From WHSW01 sp963781265 (lineage in GTDB: Bacteria; Actinomycetota; Thermoleophilia; Solirubrobacterales; 70-9), in contig CAWAFH010000014.1 of the NCBI GenBank assembly GCA_963781265.1, positions 124,001 to 188,000 of the forward strand: a stretch of DNA of 64,000 nucleotides, read 5' to 3'. The notes under the pieces are model-generated. The model was not told the origin of the DNA and did not search any database. It was given only the letters and a program-made list of their open reading frames with translations. Positions 7,263 to 15,236 of the stretch are shown in pieces. Made by a program: the position numbers and the translations under genes. Position 1 is the first letter of the stretch. Every line of letters starts with the position of its first letter.

Positions 7263-8951
7263 ATGGAAGCAGCGACACACTCCACCCCGCCCGCCGTCCC
7301 TTCGACCAACGGCGGCGCGCCGGGACGAGGTCCGCGCAGCTACGACGCGATCGTCGTCGGCGGGGGCCACAACGGCCTCACGACGACCGCCTACCTGGCG
7401 CGCGCCGGTCTGCGCGTGATCTGCCTCGAGCGTCGCGACGTGCTCGGCGGCGCCTGCGTGACCGAGGAGCTGTGGCCCGGCGCCCGGGTCTCGCGCTGCT
7501 CGTACGTGGTCTCGATGCTGCAGCCGAAGATCGTCTCCGACCTCGAGCTGGAGCGGTTCGGCTACAAGGCCATCCCGCTCGACCCCGCCTACGTCTCGCT
7601 GACGGAGGAGGGGCCGATCTTCTTCTTCAACGAGGTCGAGAACACCGCCAAGTCGATCGCGCGCTACTCGAGCAAGGACGCCGAGGCGTACCCGAAGTTC
7701 GAGGCGCTGATGGACCGCGCGGCGCGGTTCGTGAAGCCGATGATGCTGCGCGAGGCGCCGGCGGTCGGCTCCAAGGCCCCGGGCGACCTCGCCGCGCTGC
7801 TGCGCGAGGCGGGCCGGATGGCCGGTTTCTCCAAGCGCGACGTCCACGAGCTGGTTCGGGTCTTCACGATGTCCGTCGGCGACCTGCTCGACGACTACTT
7901 CGAGCTCGACGGGCTCAAGGGCTCGACCGCGTCGAGCGGCGTGGTCGGCGTCTGGGCCGGCCCGCGCACCCCGGGCACCGCCTACAACCTGCTCCATCAC
8001 GCGCTCGGCGAGTGCGGCGGGATCGAGGGCGCCTGGGGCCAGGTGATCGGCGGCATGGGCGCGATCAGCGAGGCGATCGCGGCCTCGGCGCGCAGCGCCG
8101 GCGCGGAGATCCTGACCGGGGCCGACGTCGCCTCGATCGACGTCCGCAACGGTTCCGCGGTGGGCGTCACGCTCGCCGACGGCACCGAGCTGCGGGCCCC
8201 GATCGTCGCCTCGGGCGCGCACCCGAAGACGACCGTCCTCGAGCTCGCCGGGGCCGAGAACTTCCCGACCGAGATCGGGGAGGACATGGAGCGCTACCGG
8301 ACCCGCGGCGCTTCGGTGAAGGTCAACCTGGTGCTCTCCGAGCCGCCCGTCTACGAGGGCGTCACCGATGAGGAGCAGCAGCTGATGCGGACGGCCGGGG
8401 TCAACATCTGTCCCTCGATCGACTACCTGGAGCGCGCCTGGCAGGACGCGACGCTCGGCAAGCCCGCCGAGCACCCCTACGTCGAGGCCGAGCTGCCCTC
8501 CGCGGTCGACACGACGCTCACCGACGACGGCCGCTGGGTGATGACGATGTTCACCCAGTACGGCCCCTCGCGCGAGGAGGACTGGAAGCCCGGCGACCGC
8601 GAGCGCTACGGCGATACCTGCGTCGAGCAGCTGACCCAGTTCGCCCCCAACCTCAAGGACTCGGTCCTCGAGCGCGAGGTGCTCGCGCCGCCGGATCTCG
8701 AGCGAATCTTCGGGCTTCAGGGAGGCTCGATCTTCCAGGGCGAGCAGGGGCTCGACCAGATGGCGTTCATGCGCCCCCACCCGGAGATGGCGCAGTACGC
8801 CACCCCGGTCGACGGCCTCTACCTGTGCGGCGCCGGCACCCACCCGGGCGGCGGCGTCACCGGGTGCTCGGGCCACAACGCCGCCCACCGGATCCTCAAG
8901 GACCGCCGGCGGGCGCGCCGGCCCTGGAACCGGGCCCGCTCGGCCGCCTAG
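7263..8951 (+). CDS. PYROXD2-like FAD/NAD(P)-dependent oxidoreductase (phytoene-desaturase superfamily)
   Basis: A 562-residue flavoprotein. The dinucleotide-binding motif is near the N-terminus, DAIVVGGGHNGLTTTAYLAR, about residues 25-44, followed by the acidic ribose-binding strand RVICLERRDVLGGACVTEE. The C-terminal FAD-contacting block is DGLYLCGAGTHPGGGVTGCS. This arrangement is that of COG1233/PYROXD2 proteins, whose bacterial members are mostly uncharacterised amine- or carotenoid-oxidase-like enzymes. The ATG at 7263 lacks a clear ribosome-binding site and may head a leaderless transcript. It is divergent from the aldehyde dehydrogenase/CoA-transferase pair, so it may create the aldehyde they process; that is inference. 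A homologous C-terminus lies at 63521-64000. The 3' end overlaps the convergent GNAT gene by 4 bp. Confidence 0.85.
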   Translation: MEAATHSTPPAVPSTNGGAPGRGPRSYDAIVVGGGHNGLTTTAYLARAGLRVICLERRDVLGGACVTEELWPGARVSRCSYVVSMLQPKIVSDLELERFGYKAIPLDPAYVSLTEEGPIFFFNEVENTAKSIARYSSKDAEAYPKFEALMDRAARFVKPMMLREAPAVGSKAPGDLAALLREAGRMAGFSKRDVHELVRVFTMSVGDLLDDYFELDGLKGSTASSGVVGVWAGPRTPGTAYNLLHHALGECGGIEGAWGQVIGGMGAISEAIAASARSAGAEILTGADVASIDVRNGSAVGVTLADGTELRAPIVASGAHPKTTVLELAGAENFPTEIGEDMERYRTRGASVKVNLVLSEPPVYEGVTDEEQQLMRTAGVNICPSIDYLERAWQDATLGKPAEHPYVEAELPSAVDTTLTDDGRWVMTMFTQYGPSREEDWKPGDRERYGDTCVEQLTQFAPNLKDSVLEREVLAPPDLERIFGLQGGSIFQGEQGLDQMAFMRPHPEMAQYATPVDGLYLCGAGTHPGGGVTGCSGHNAAHRILKDRRRARRPWNRARSAA

Positions 8952-9727
8952 CCCTCGTACCCGGCGATCCCGGGCGCGCGCAGGAACTCGGTCGAGGTCC
9001 AGACCGGCCGGAAGCCGAGCCGGGCATAGAGCTGCTTCGGGCGATCCTCGTCGTCGGCGACGATCCAGAGGTCGTCGACGTCGCCGGCGGCCTCGATCGC
9101 GGCCCGCGTGATCGCCGTCCCCCGCCCGCCGCCGCGAAACCGGGGCAACACGTACACCTGGGTGATCTCGGCGCCGCGGCCGGCACGCTCGAGCTGGGCG
9201 AAGCCGACCGGCTCGCCGTCCTCGCGGACCGCGATCACCTGCACCGCGCGCGTCATCGCGACCTCGCGGGCCGCGGCCAGGTAGCTGCGGCTGTCGAGGT
9301 CGGCGAAGTCCTCGCCATGCCAGGCGTGGCGCAGCCCGAGCACCTCGTCGTATTCGACCTCCTCGACCTCGACCGCGGGCCCGGGTGGCAGCGGCTCGGT
9401 GTGGCGCATCCAGGCCAGGCGGGTCGCCTCCCATCGGGCGGCCTCGAGCTCGGTCCGCACCCGCTCCGCCGCCTCGGCGAGCTCGAAGTCGAGCCGGCGG
9501 TGGTCGAGCCCGGCGAGCCGCTCGTCGGCGACCTCGACCAACTCGTCGGCGCTGAGGCCCGGGTCGCCCTCGACCCAGACGACGTTGAAGTCGTAGTAGG
9601 TCGGGTACCCCGTCGCCCGCATCACGGTGCCGTGCTCCCAGGGCTCGACCCGGTCGCACACCGCCGCCATCGCATCGCGCCGCCAGGCGCGGGCGCGGGC
9701 GGCCTCCGGTTCACGGGCGCGGGTCAT
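8948..9727 (-). CDS. GNAT family N-acetyltransferase
   Basis: A 259-residue protein whose C-terminal half is a GNAT domain. Motif A is ITQVYVLPRFRGGGRGTAI, with the acetyl-CoA pyrophosphate loop R-G-G-G-R-G, followed by the family's ARLGFRPV near the end. The N-terminal half (GTVMRATGYPTYYDFNVVWVEGD) looks like a degenerate second GNAT-like fold. I placed the start at the ATG at 9727; a much longer frame runs upstream antisense to other genes and is spurious. The substrate cannot be inferred. The stop overlaps the upstream convergent gene (CTAG). Confidence 0.8.
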   Translation of the reverse strand: MTRAREPEAARARAWRRDAMAAVCDRVEPWEHGTVMRATGYPTYYDFNVVWVEGDPGLSADELVEVADERLAGLDHRRLDFELAEAAERVRTELEAARWEATRLAWMRHTEPLPPGPAVEVEEVEYDEVLGLRHAWHGEDFADLDSRSYLAAAREVAMTRAVQVIAVREDGEPVGFAQLERAGRGAEITQVYVLPRFRGGGRGTAITRAAIEAAGDVDDLWIVADDEDRPKQLYARLGFRPVWTSTEFLRAPGIAGYEG

Positions 9728-9762
9728 ACGGCGAGCGTAGCCGCGCCCGGGTCGCCGCGCCG

Positions 9763-10113
9763 CTACAGCTGATCGATGACGATCGCCGCGTGGCCGGCGA
9801 TGCCGGCGAGGTCCAGGATGCGGCGGACGCGGTCGCGGGCGCCGAGCAGCAGCATCTTGCGGTCCTGCTCCTTGAGCCGCCATGCCGCCCAGACCAGCGT
9901 GGCGATTCCGGACGAGTCGACGAACGTGCAGCCGCGCAGGTCGACCTCGACGTCGCCGCCGTGCTCGAGCGCCTGCTCGAGCGCCCGCCGCATCTCGGAG
10001 GCGGTCGACACGTCGAGCTCGCCGAAGACGGTCACGACCGAGCCGCCGCTCGGTCGATCGGCGACGCTGACCCAGAATTGGAGCCCGGCCGGGGAGGAAT
10101 CCTTGATTGCCAC
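9763..10113 (-). CDS. Anti-sigma factor antagonist (STAS domain protein)
   Basis: A 116-residue single STAS domain. The switch loop is FVDSSGIATL with Ser67 (after Asp66) at the position phosphorylated in SpoIIAA/RsbV, and the N-terminal strand SVVTVFGELDVSTASEMRRAL is typical. Such proteins bind an anti-sigma kinase when unphosphorylated and so release the sigma factor. No anti-sigma kinase or sigma factor gene is adjacent, so its partner lies elsewhere. The start ATG at 10113 diverges from the thioesterase-like gene at 10235. Confidence 0.85.
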   Translation of the reverse strand: MAIKDSSPAGLQFWVSVADRPSGGSVVTVFGELDVSTASEMRRALEQALEHGGDVEVDLRGCTFVDSSGIATLVWAAWRLKEQDRKMLLLGARDRVRRILDLAGIAGHAAIVIDQL

Positions 10114-10234
10114 TCGCTACGCCTCCTTGCAGCTTCACGCTTGCGGTCCATCGGCGGACCAACCGTCCGGTACCCGGCCGGGCCGGATTCCATGCCAGGC
10201 GCGACGAAGCTGGACGGATATCGTCACCGGCTCG

Positions 10235-11071
10235 ATGAACCGCTTCGACGACGACATCGCGCTCAGCGCGGCCGGCGAGGGTCGCTGGAAGGGCGAGATC
10301 ACCCCGGGCTGGGACACCCCGCGCGGTCCGCTCGGCGGCTACGTGATGGCGATCCTCATGCACGGGTTCGAGCTCGCGATCGGCGACCCGGAGCGCAGCG
10401 CCCGCTCGGTCACGGTCCATTTCGCGCGCTCGCCGCACGCCGGTCCGGTGACGATCGGCGCGACGATCGAGCGCCAGGGGCGTTCGCTGAGCACCGTCAG
10501 CGGCCGGCTCGAGCAGGACGGCAAGCTGATCGCGCTTGGGCTCGGCGCCTACTCGACCGCGTGGGAGAGCCCCCTGCTCGACCGGGCGCCGATGCCGGAG
10601 GTCCAGCCGCCGGCGCCCGAGGACCGGCCGCCGCCGGATCCGGATCGCGACCTGCCCGCCGGCGACTTCCCGCGCGAGAACCCACCGCCGTTCACCCAGC
10701 GTCTCTCGATGCAGCATCGGTTCGGCGAGCCCCCGTTCAGCCGCGCGGACCGCGGCGAGGTCGGCGGCTGGCTCGGCCTGCGCGAGCGCCGCGAGCTCGA
10801 CGCGCCGGCGATCGCGATGCTCGCCGACGCCTGGTTTCCGGCTCCCTGGCCGATGCTCGCCGAGCTCGCCCCGGCGCCGACGATCGACCTCAGCGTCCAC
10901 TTCCGCGCCCCGCTCCCACTGCCCGACTCGCTGCTGCTCGGCCGGTTCACGTCGGACCTGGTCCGCGACGGCTTCTTCGAGGAGGACGGCGAGCTGTGGA
11001 CCCCCGACGGGGCGCTCGTCGCGCACTCGCGCCAGCTCGGCCTGCTGCTCGGCGCGACCCTCGACGACTGA
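10235..11071 (+). CDS. Acyl-CoA thioesterase (TesB-like double hot-dog protein)
   Basis: The 278-residue protein has the layout of TesB-like thioesterases: two hot-dog folds in one chain. The first contains TPRGPLGGYVMAILMHGFEL and SVTVHFARSPHAGPVTI, the second APTIDLSVHFRAPLP and ALVAHSRQLGLLLG, which is the conserved C-terminal strand. I chose the ATG at 10235 because it begins just before the first conserved helix; the open frame upstream is antisense to the STAS gene. Members hydrolyse acyl-CoA to the free acid and CoA. Nothing nearby identifies the acyl chain. Confidence 0.78.
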   Translation: MNRFDDDIALSAAGEGRWKGEITPGWDTPRGPLGGYVMAILMHGFELAIGDPERSARSVTVHFARSPHAGPVTIGATIERQGRSLSTVSGRLEQDGKLIALGLGAYSTAWESPLLDRAPMPEVQPPAPEDRPPPDPDRDLPAGDFPRENPPPFTQRLSMQHRFGEPPFSRADRGEVGGWLGLRERRELDAPAIAMLADAWFPAPWPMLAELAPAPTIDLSVHFRAPLPLPDSLLLGRFTSDLVRDGFFEEDGELWTPDGALVAHSRQLGLLLGATLDD

Positions 11072-11150
11072 CCGGCGCCCGCCGCCCGCCGCCGAGAAGG
11101 TCTGAGCGGGCGAGCCGCCGAGATCTCCGGCGAACGCAATCATCGGCGGG

Positions 11151-12401
11151 ATGGCCTCGCTGCCAAAAGCCCTGCATCCGCTGCGCAACCGCGACTTCAG
11201 GCTGCTGTGGAGCGGGCTCGCGATCTCGCTCACCGGCGACGGCATCTGGCTCGTCGCGCTCGCCTTTCAGGTGATCGAGCTCGGCGGCGGCCCGGTGCAG
11301 CTGTCGTTCGTCGCCGGCTCCTACAGCGTCGGCATGCTCGCGTTCCTGTTGATCGGCGGGGTCATCGCCGACCGCATGCCGCGCCGGACGGTGATGATCG
11401 TCGCCGACCTCTCGCGCGCCGCGGCGGTCGCGATCGTCGGCGGCCTGTCGCTCGCCGGCGCGGTCGAGCTCTGGCAGCTCGCGGCCGCCGGGCTCGTGAT
11501 CGGTGTCGGCGAGGCGTTCTTCATCCCCTCCTACACGGGCCTGCTGCCGCGCCTGCTGCCCGAGCGCGAGCTGCTCGCCGCAAACGGGCTCGAGGGGATG
11601 TTGCGGCCGCTCGCTGAGTTCGCGGCCGGCCCGGCGCTCGGCGGCCTGGCGGTCGCGCTGCTGTCGCCGGGGGCGGCGATCCTCGCCGACTCGGCGACCT
11701 TCCTCGGCTCGGCGGCGTGCCTGGCGGCCGTTCGGGTCCACGGGCGCGCCGAGCGCGAGGGCATCGGCAGCGGCGCGGGGGCGGCGCTGGCCGATCTGCG
11801 CGAGGCGGGCCGCTACGTCCGCGAGACCCCGTGGCTCTGGGCGACGCTCGGCTTCGCGCTGATCGCGGTGCTCGCCCTGATCGGGCCGATCGACGTCCTC
11901 ATCCCGTTCGCGGTCCGCGACCGGCTCGGCGGTGGGGCCGGCGAGTACGGCGCCCTGCTCACCGCGTTCGGGATCGGCTCCGCGGCCGGGGCGCTCTGGG
12001 TCTCGTCGCGGCCGATGCCGCGCCGCTACCTGAGCGTTGTGCTGCTCGTCTGGGGCATCGGCGCGCTGCCGATCGCGGCAATCGGGCTCGCCAACGAGCT
12101 CTGGATCATGCTCGCGGCAATGGTCGTGGTCGGGGTCAGCTCCGGGATCGGCGACGTGATCTGGGGGACGCTGCTGCAGCGACGGGTCCCCGACCGGCTG
12201 CGCGGCCGCGTCTCGAGCCTCGATTTCTTCGTCTCGCTCTCGCTGCTCCCCGTCTCGATGGTGCTCGCCGGCCCGGCCGCCGACGCGTTCGGCCTCACCG
12301 CTGTCTTCATCATCGCCGGCGTCGTCCCGGCGGTCGTCGGCCCGGTTGCGCTGATCGCCGGTCGCCTGCGCGCCGACGAGGTCGCCCACCCGCTCGAGTG
12401 A
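11151..12401 (+). CDS. MFS transporter (MFS_3/EntS-like exporter family)
   Basis: A 416-residue, twelve-helix major facilitator. The start LRNRDFRLLWSGLAISLTGD and the loop 2-3 motif GGVIADRMPRRTVMIVADLS are hallmarks of the MFS_3 group that includes EntS. A second PDRLRGRVSSLDFF loop appears after the sixth repeat pair. Such proteins export small hydrophilic compounds or drugs by proton antiport; the substrate is unknown. A strong stem-loop (12434-12484) closes the gene. Confidence 0.85.
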   Translation: MASLPKALHPLRNRDFRLLWSGLAISLTGDGIWLVALAFQVIELGGGPVQLSFVAGSYSVGMLAFLLIGGVIADRMPRRTVMIVADLSRAAAVAIVGGLSLAGAVELWQLAAAGLVIGVGEAFFIPSYTGLLPRLLPERELLAANGLEGMLRPLAEFAAGPALGGLAVALLSPGAAILADSATFLGSAACLAAVRVHGRAEREGIGSGAGAALADLREAGRYVRETPWLWATLGFALIAVLALIGPIDVLIPFAVRDRLGGGAGEYGALLTAFGIGSAAGALWVSSRPMPRRYLSVVLLVWGIGALPIAAIGLANELWIMLAAMVVVGVSSGIGDVIWGTLLQRRVPDRLRGRVSSLDFFVSLSLLPVSMVLAGPAADAFGLTAVFIIAGVVPAVVGPVALIAGRLRADEVAHPLE

Positions 12402-12433
12402 CGCCGCGACCCCGTCCAGAGCCGACCACCGAG

Positions 12434-12484
12434 CGCCGACGGGTTGATTTCGCCATACAGGGCAACGGTTTCAACCCGTCGGCG
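12434..12484. terminator. Bidirectional terminator-like stem-loop
   Basis: Perfect 14-bp inverted arms (CGCCGACGGGTTGA and its complement) with a 23-base loop sit between the 3' ends of two convergent genes (12401 and 12509). There is no long U-run on either side. Position and symmetry suggest it stops transcription from both directions. Confidence 0.65.
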
Positions 12485-12508
12485 GGACGGGCGGCGCCCG
12501 CGGGCGGC

Positions 12509-13954
12509 TCAGTCGCCGAGCTCGAGGTTGAGCATCACGTGCTTGACCACGGTGTAGTCCTCCACCGAGTACGCCGACATGTCCTTGCCGTAGCCGGACT
12601 GCTTGAAGCCGCCGTGCGGCATCTCGGAGGCCATCGTGATGTGGTTGTTGATCCAGACGGCGCCGAAGCGGACCGCGTTCGCGACCCGGAAGGCGCGGCC
12701 GACGTCGCGGGTCCAGACCGACGCGGCGAGCCCGTAGCGGGTCCCGTTGGCCCACTCGATCGCCTTCTCCTCGTCGGTGAACCGCTGCACGGTCATCACC
12801 GGGCCGAAGATCTCGTCCTGGATCATCTCGTCGTCCTGCTCGAGGTTGGCGACCACGGTCGGCTCGTAGTAGAAGCCGGGACGGTCCGCGTCCCTGCCGC
12901 CGGTGACGACCTCCGCGTGATCGGGCCTGCGCTCGACGAAGCCGCCGACCCGCTCGCGCTGCACCTCGCTGATCACCGGCCCGAGGGTGGTCTCGGGATC
13001 GTCGAGGTCACCGATCACGTAGCTCTCCGCCCGCTCGGCGAGACCGGAGACGACGTCGTCATAGACCTTGTCGGAGGCGAGGATCCGGGTTGCAGCCGTG
13101 CAGTCCTGGCCGGCGTTGAAGAGCGCCGTCGCGGCGATGAACTCGAGCGCCAACTCGGGGTCGTAGTCGTCGAAGATGATCACCGGCGCCTTGCCGCCGA
13201 GCTCGAGGTGCACGCGCTTCAGCGTGTCCGCGGCGTGCTTGGCGATCCACTTGCCGGTGCCGGGCGAGCCGGTCAGCGAGACGATGTCGACCTCGGGGTG
13301 GGTGACCATCGCGGCCCCGGCCGGGTCGCCGTGCCCGCCGATCACGTTGAGGACTCCGGGCGGGAAGATGTCGGCGGCGATCTCGGCCAGCTTGAACGTG
13401 GAGAGAGGCGTGTTCTCCGCGGGCTTCAGGACGCTCGTGCAGCCGGCCGCGAACGCCGGTCCGATCTTCCACATGGCCATCATCAGCGGGTAGTTCCACG
13501 GCGTGATCTGCGCGGCGACCCCGACCGGCTCGCGGCGGACCATCGAGGTGAAGCCCTCGACGTACTCGTTCGCGGCCTTGCCCTCCATGTTGCGCGCCGC
13601 GCCGGCGAAGAAGCGCAGGTTGTCGGCGCACATCTCGAGCTCCTCGTCGACGAACGCCTGGCGCGGCTTGCCGGCGTCGGCTGACTCGATGTCGGCGAAC
13701 TCGTCGCCGTGCTCGATGATCGCGTCGGCGAGCGCCAGCAGGGCCTCGGAGCGAGAGCGCGGGGTGCTCGCGCCCCAGGTCTTGAACGCCTCGCGGGCGG
13801 CGCGGACCGCAGCGTCCACCTCCTCGGCGCTGGAGACCGGCGCCTGCGCGATCACCTCACCGGTCGACGGGCTGATCACGTCCTCGGTCGCTGACCCGGC
13901 GACGAACTCGCCGTTGATGAAGTTCTTGAGCTCGGTGCCGGTGACAGTGGCCAT
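12509..13954 (-). CDS. Aldehyde dehydrogenase, probable gamma-aminobutyraldehyde dehydrogenase
   Basis: A 481-residue ALDH closest in look to the betaine/gamma-aminobutyraldehyde group: FINGEFVAGSATEDVISPSTG at the start, ITPWNYPLMMAMWKIGPA in the cofactor region, catalytic Glu in HLELGGKAPV, catalytic Cys in NAGQDCTAATR, and HGGFKQSGYGKDMSAYS at the end. Its place as last gene of an aminotransferase-PucR-alanine dehydrogenase unit argues that it oxidises 4-aminobutanal, made from putrescine by the aminotransferase, to GABA. That role is inferred from context and subfamily resemblance. It starts 33 bp after alanine dehydrogenase, so co-transcription is likely. Confidence 0.9.
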   Translation of the reverse strand: MATVTGTELKNFINGEFVAGSATEDVISPSTGEVIAQAPVSSAEEVDAAVRAAREAFKTWGASTPRSRSEALLALADAIIEHGDEFADIESADAGKPRQAFVDEELEMCADNLRFFAGAARNMEGKAANEYVEGFTSMVRREPVGVAAQITPWNYPLMMAMWKIGPAFAAGCTSVLKPAENTPLSTFKLAEIAADIFPPGVLNVIGGHGDPAGAAMVTHPEVDIVSLTGSPGTGKWIAKHAADTLKRVHLELGGKAPVIIFDDYDPELALEFIAATALFNAGQDCTAATRILASDKVYDDVVSGLAERAESYVIGDLDDPETTLGPVISEVQRERVGGFVERRPDHAEVVTGGRDADRPGFYYEPTVVANLEQDDEMIQDEIFGPVMTVQRFTDEEKAIEWANGTRYGLAASVWTRDVGRAFRVANAVRFGAVWINNHITMASEMPHGGFKQSGYGKDMSAYSVEDYTVVKHVMLNLELGD

Positions 13955-13987
13955 ATCTCTCCTCGATCGGTTGCTGATGGCTGGTTG

Positions 13988-15181
13988 CTAGTTGCCGTTC
14001 GGGATCGCGTGGGTGGCGGTCGCGCCGGCGCTGGACTTGCCGGGGATCTCGAGGTCGGGCTCGCCGATCTCGATCACCTGCTCGGGCGGGGTGTAGTCCA
14101 TCCCGACCCCCTCGGCGACCGCCGGGTGGGTGACCTTGCCGCCGGCGACATTGATCCCGAGCCGCAGGCCCGGGTCGCGCCGCGCCGCCTCGGCAACGCC
14201 GTGATCGGCGAGCGCCAGCACGTAGGGCAAGGTCGCGTTCGTGAGCGCGTAGGTCGAGGTGATCGGCACGGCTCCCGGCATATTCGTGACGCAGTAGTGG
14301 ATGATCCCGTCGACCTCGTAGGTCGGGTCGCCGTGGGTGGTCGGCCTCGACGTCTCGAAGCAGCCGCCCTGGTCGATCGCGACGTCCACCAGCACGGCAC
14401 TCTTCTTCATCAGCCCGAGCTGCTTGCGGGTGATCACGTGCGGGGCGCGCGCGCCGTGGACCAGCACCCCGCCGATCACCAGGTCCATGTCGGGCAGCTT
14501 CTCCTCGATCGAGAGGGTCGAGCTGAACACCGTCGAGGCGCGCCCGGCGAACGCGACGTCGAGCTCTCGGAGCTTCTCCAGCGAGACGTCGTACACGAAC
14601 ACGTCGGCCTCCATTCCGATCGCGATCGAGGCTGCGTGCAGGCCGACCGCGCCGCCGCCGATGACCATCACGTTGGCCGGCGGCACCCCCGGGACGCCGC
14701 CGAGCAGGATCCCGCGCCCGCCCAGCGGCTTCTCGAGCATGAAGGCCCCGGCCTGGGTCGCGATCTTGCCGGCGACCTCCGACATCGGCGCCAGCAGCGG
14801 CAGCCGGCCCTGGCGGTCCTCGACGGTCTCGTAGGCGACGCAGATCGCGCCCGATTCGCACAGGCCCGCGGTCAGCTCCGGAGCCGGGGCGAGGTGCAGG
14901 TAGGTGAACAGGGTCTGGCCCTCGCGCAGGAGCGCGACCTCCTGCGGCTGGGGCTCCTTGACCCCGAGCACCATCTCGGCCTCGGCGAAGACGTCCTCGG
15001 CGGTCGGCGAGATCCTGGCGCCCTGGGCCTCGTAGTTGGCGTCCGAGATCGACGAGCCGTCCCCGGCGCCCTTCTGGATCAGGACCTCGTGACCGCGCTC
15101 GGTCAGCTCGCGCACGCCGATCGGCGTGATCGCGACCCGGTACTCGTCGGGCTTGACCTCGGATGGGACGCCTACCTTCAC
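13988..15181 (-). CDS. ald: Alanine dehydrogenase
   Basis: A 397-residue protein, somewhat longer than the usual 371 because of a C-terminal tail of about 25 residues (from PGKSSAGATATH). Catalytic and substrate residues sit at the standard positions: Arg15 (EYRVAITP), Lys75 (GVKEPQ), His96 (YLHLAP), and Asp in VDVAIDQGG near 270. The NAD-binding glycine motif is VMVIGGGAVGLHAAS. It interconverts L-alanine and pyruvate with NAD+ and ammonia. The GTG start follows an AAGGAGAGG ribosome-binding site. Between PucR and an aldehyde dehydrogenase, and downstream of a pyruvate-type aminotransferase, it probably regenerates pyruvate from the alanine that the transaminase releases. Confidence 0.95.
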   Translation of the reverse strand: MKVGVPSEVKPDEYRVAITPIGVRELTERGHEVLIQKGAGDGSSISDANYEAQGARISPTAEDVFAEAEMVLGVKEPQPQEVALLREGQTLFTYLHLAPAPELTAGLCESGAICVAYETVEDRQGRLPLLAPMSEVAGKIATQAGAFMLEKPLGGRGILLGGVPGVPPANVMVIGGGAVGLHAASIAIGMEADVFVYDVSLEKLRELDVAFAGRASTVFSSTLSIEEKLPDMDLVIGGVLVHGARAPHVITRKQLGLMKKSAVLVDVAIDQGGCFETSRPTTHGDPTYEVDGIIHYCVTNMPGAVPITSTYALTNATLPYVLALADHGVAEAARRDPGLRLGINVAGGKVTHPAVAEGVGMDYTPPEQVIEIGEPDLEIPGKSSAGATATHAIPNGN

Positions 15182-15236
15182 TGCGCCTCTCCTTCTCCGC
15201 TGCGCCTCCGGGGGCGATGCGGTCGTCGTGGTTCGG

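Noticed and set aside
8948..11245. 765-codon minus-strand frame that includes the GNAT gene
   Set aside because: Only the part from ATG 9727 resembles a protein; the rest is antisense to the STAS-spacer and thioesterase region. Its GNAT part is annotated separately.
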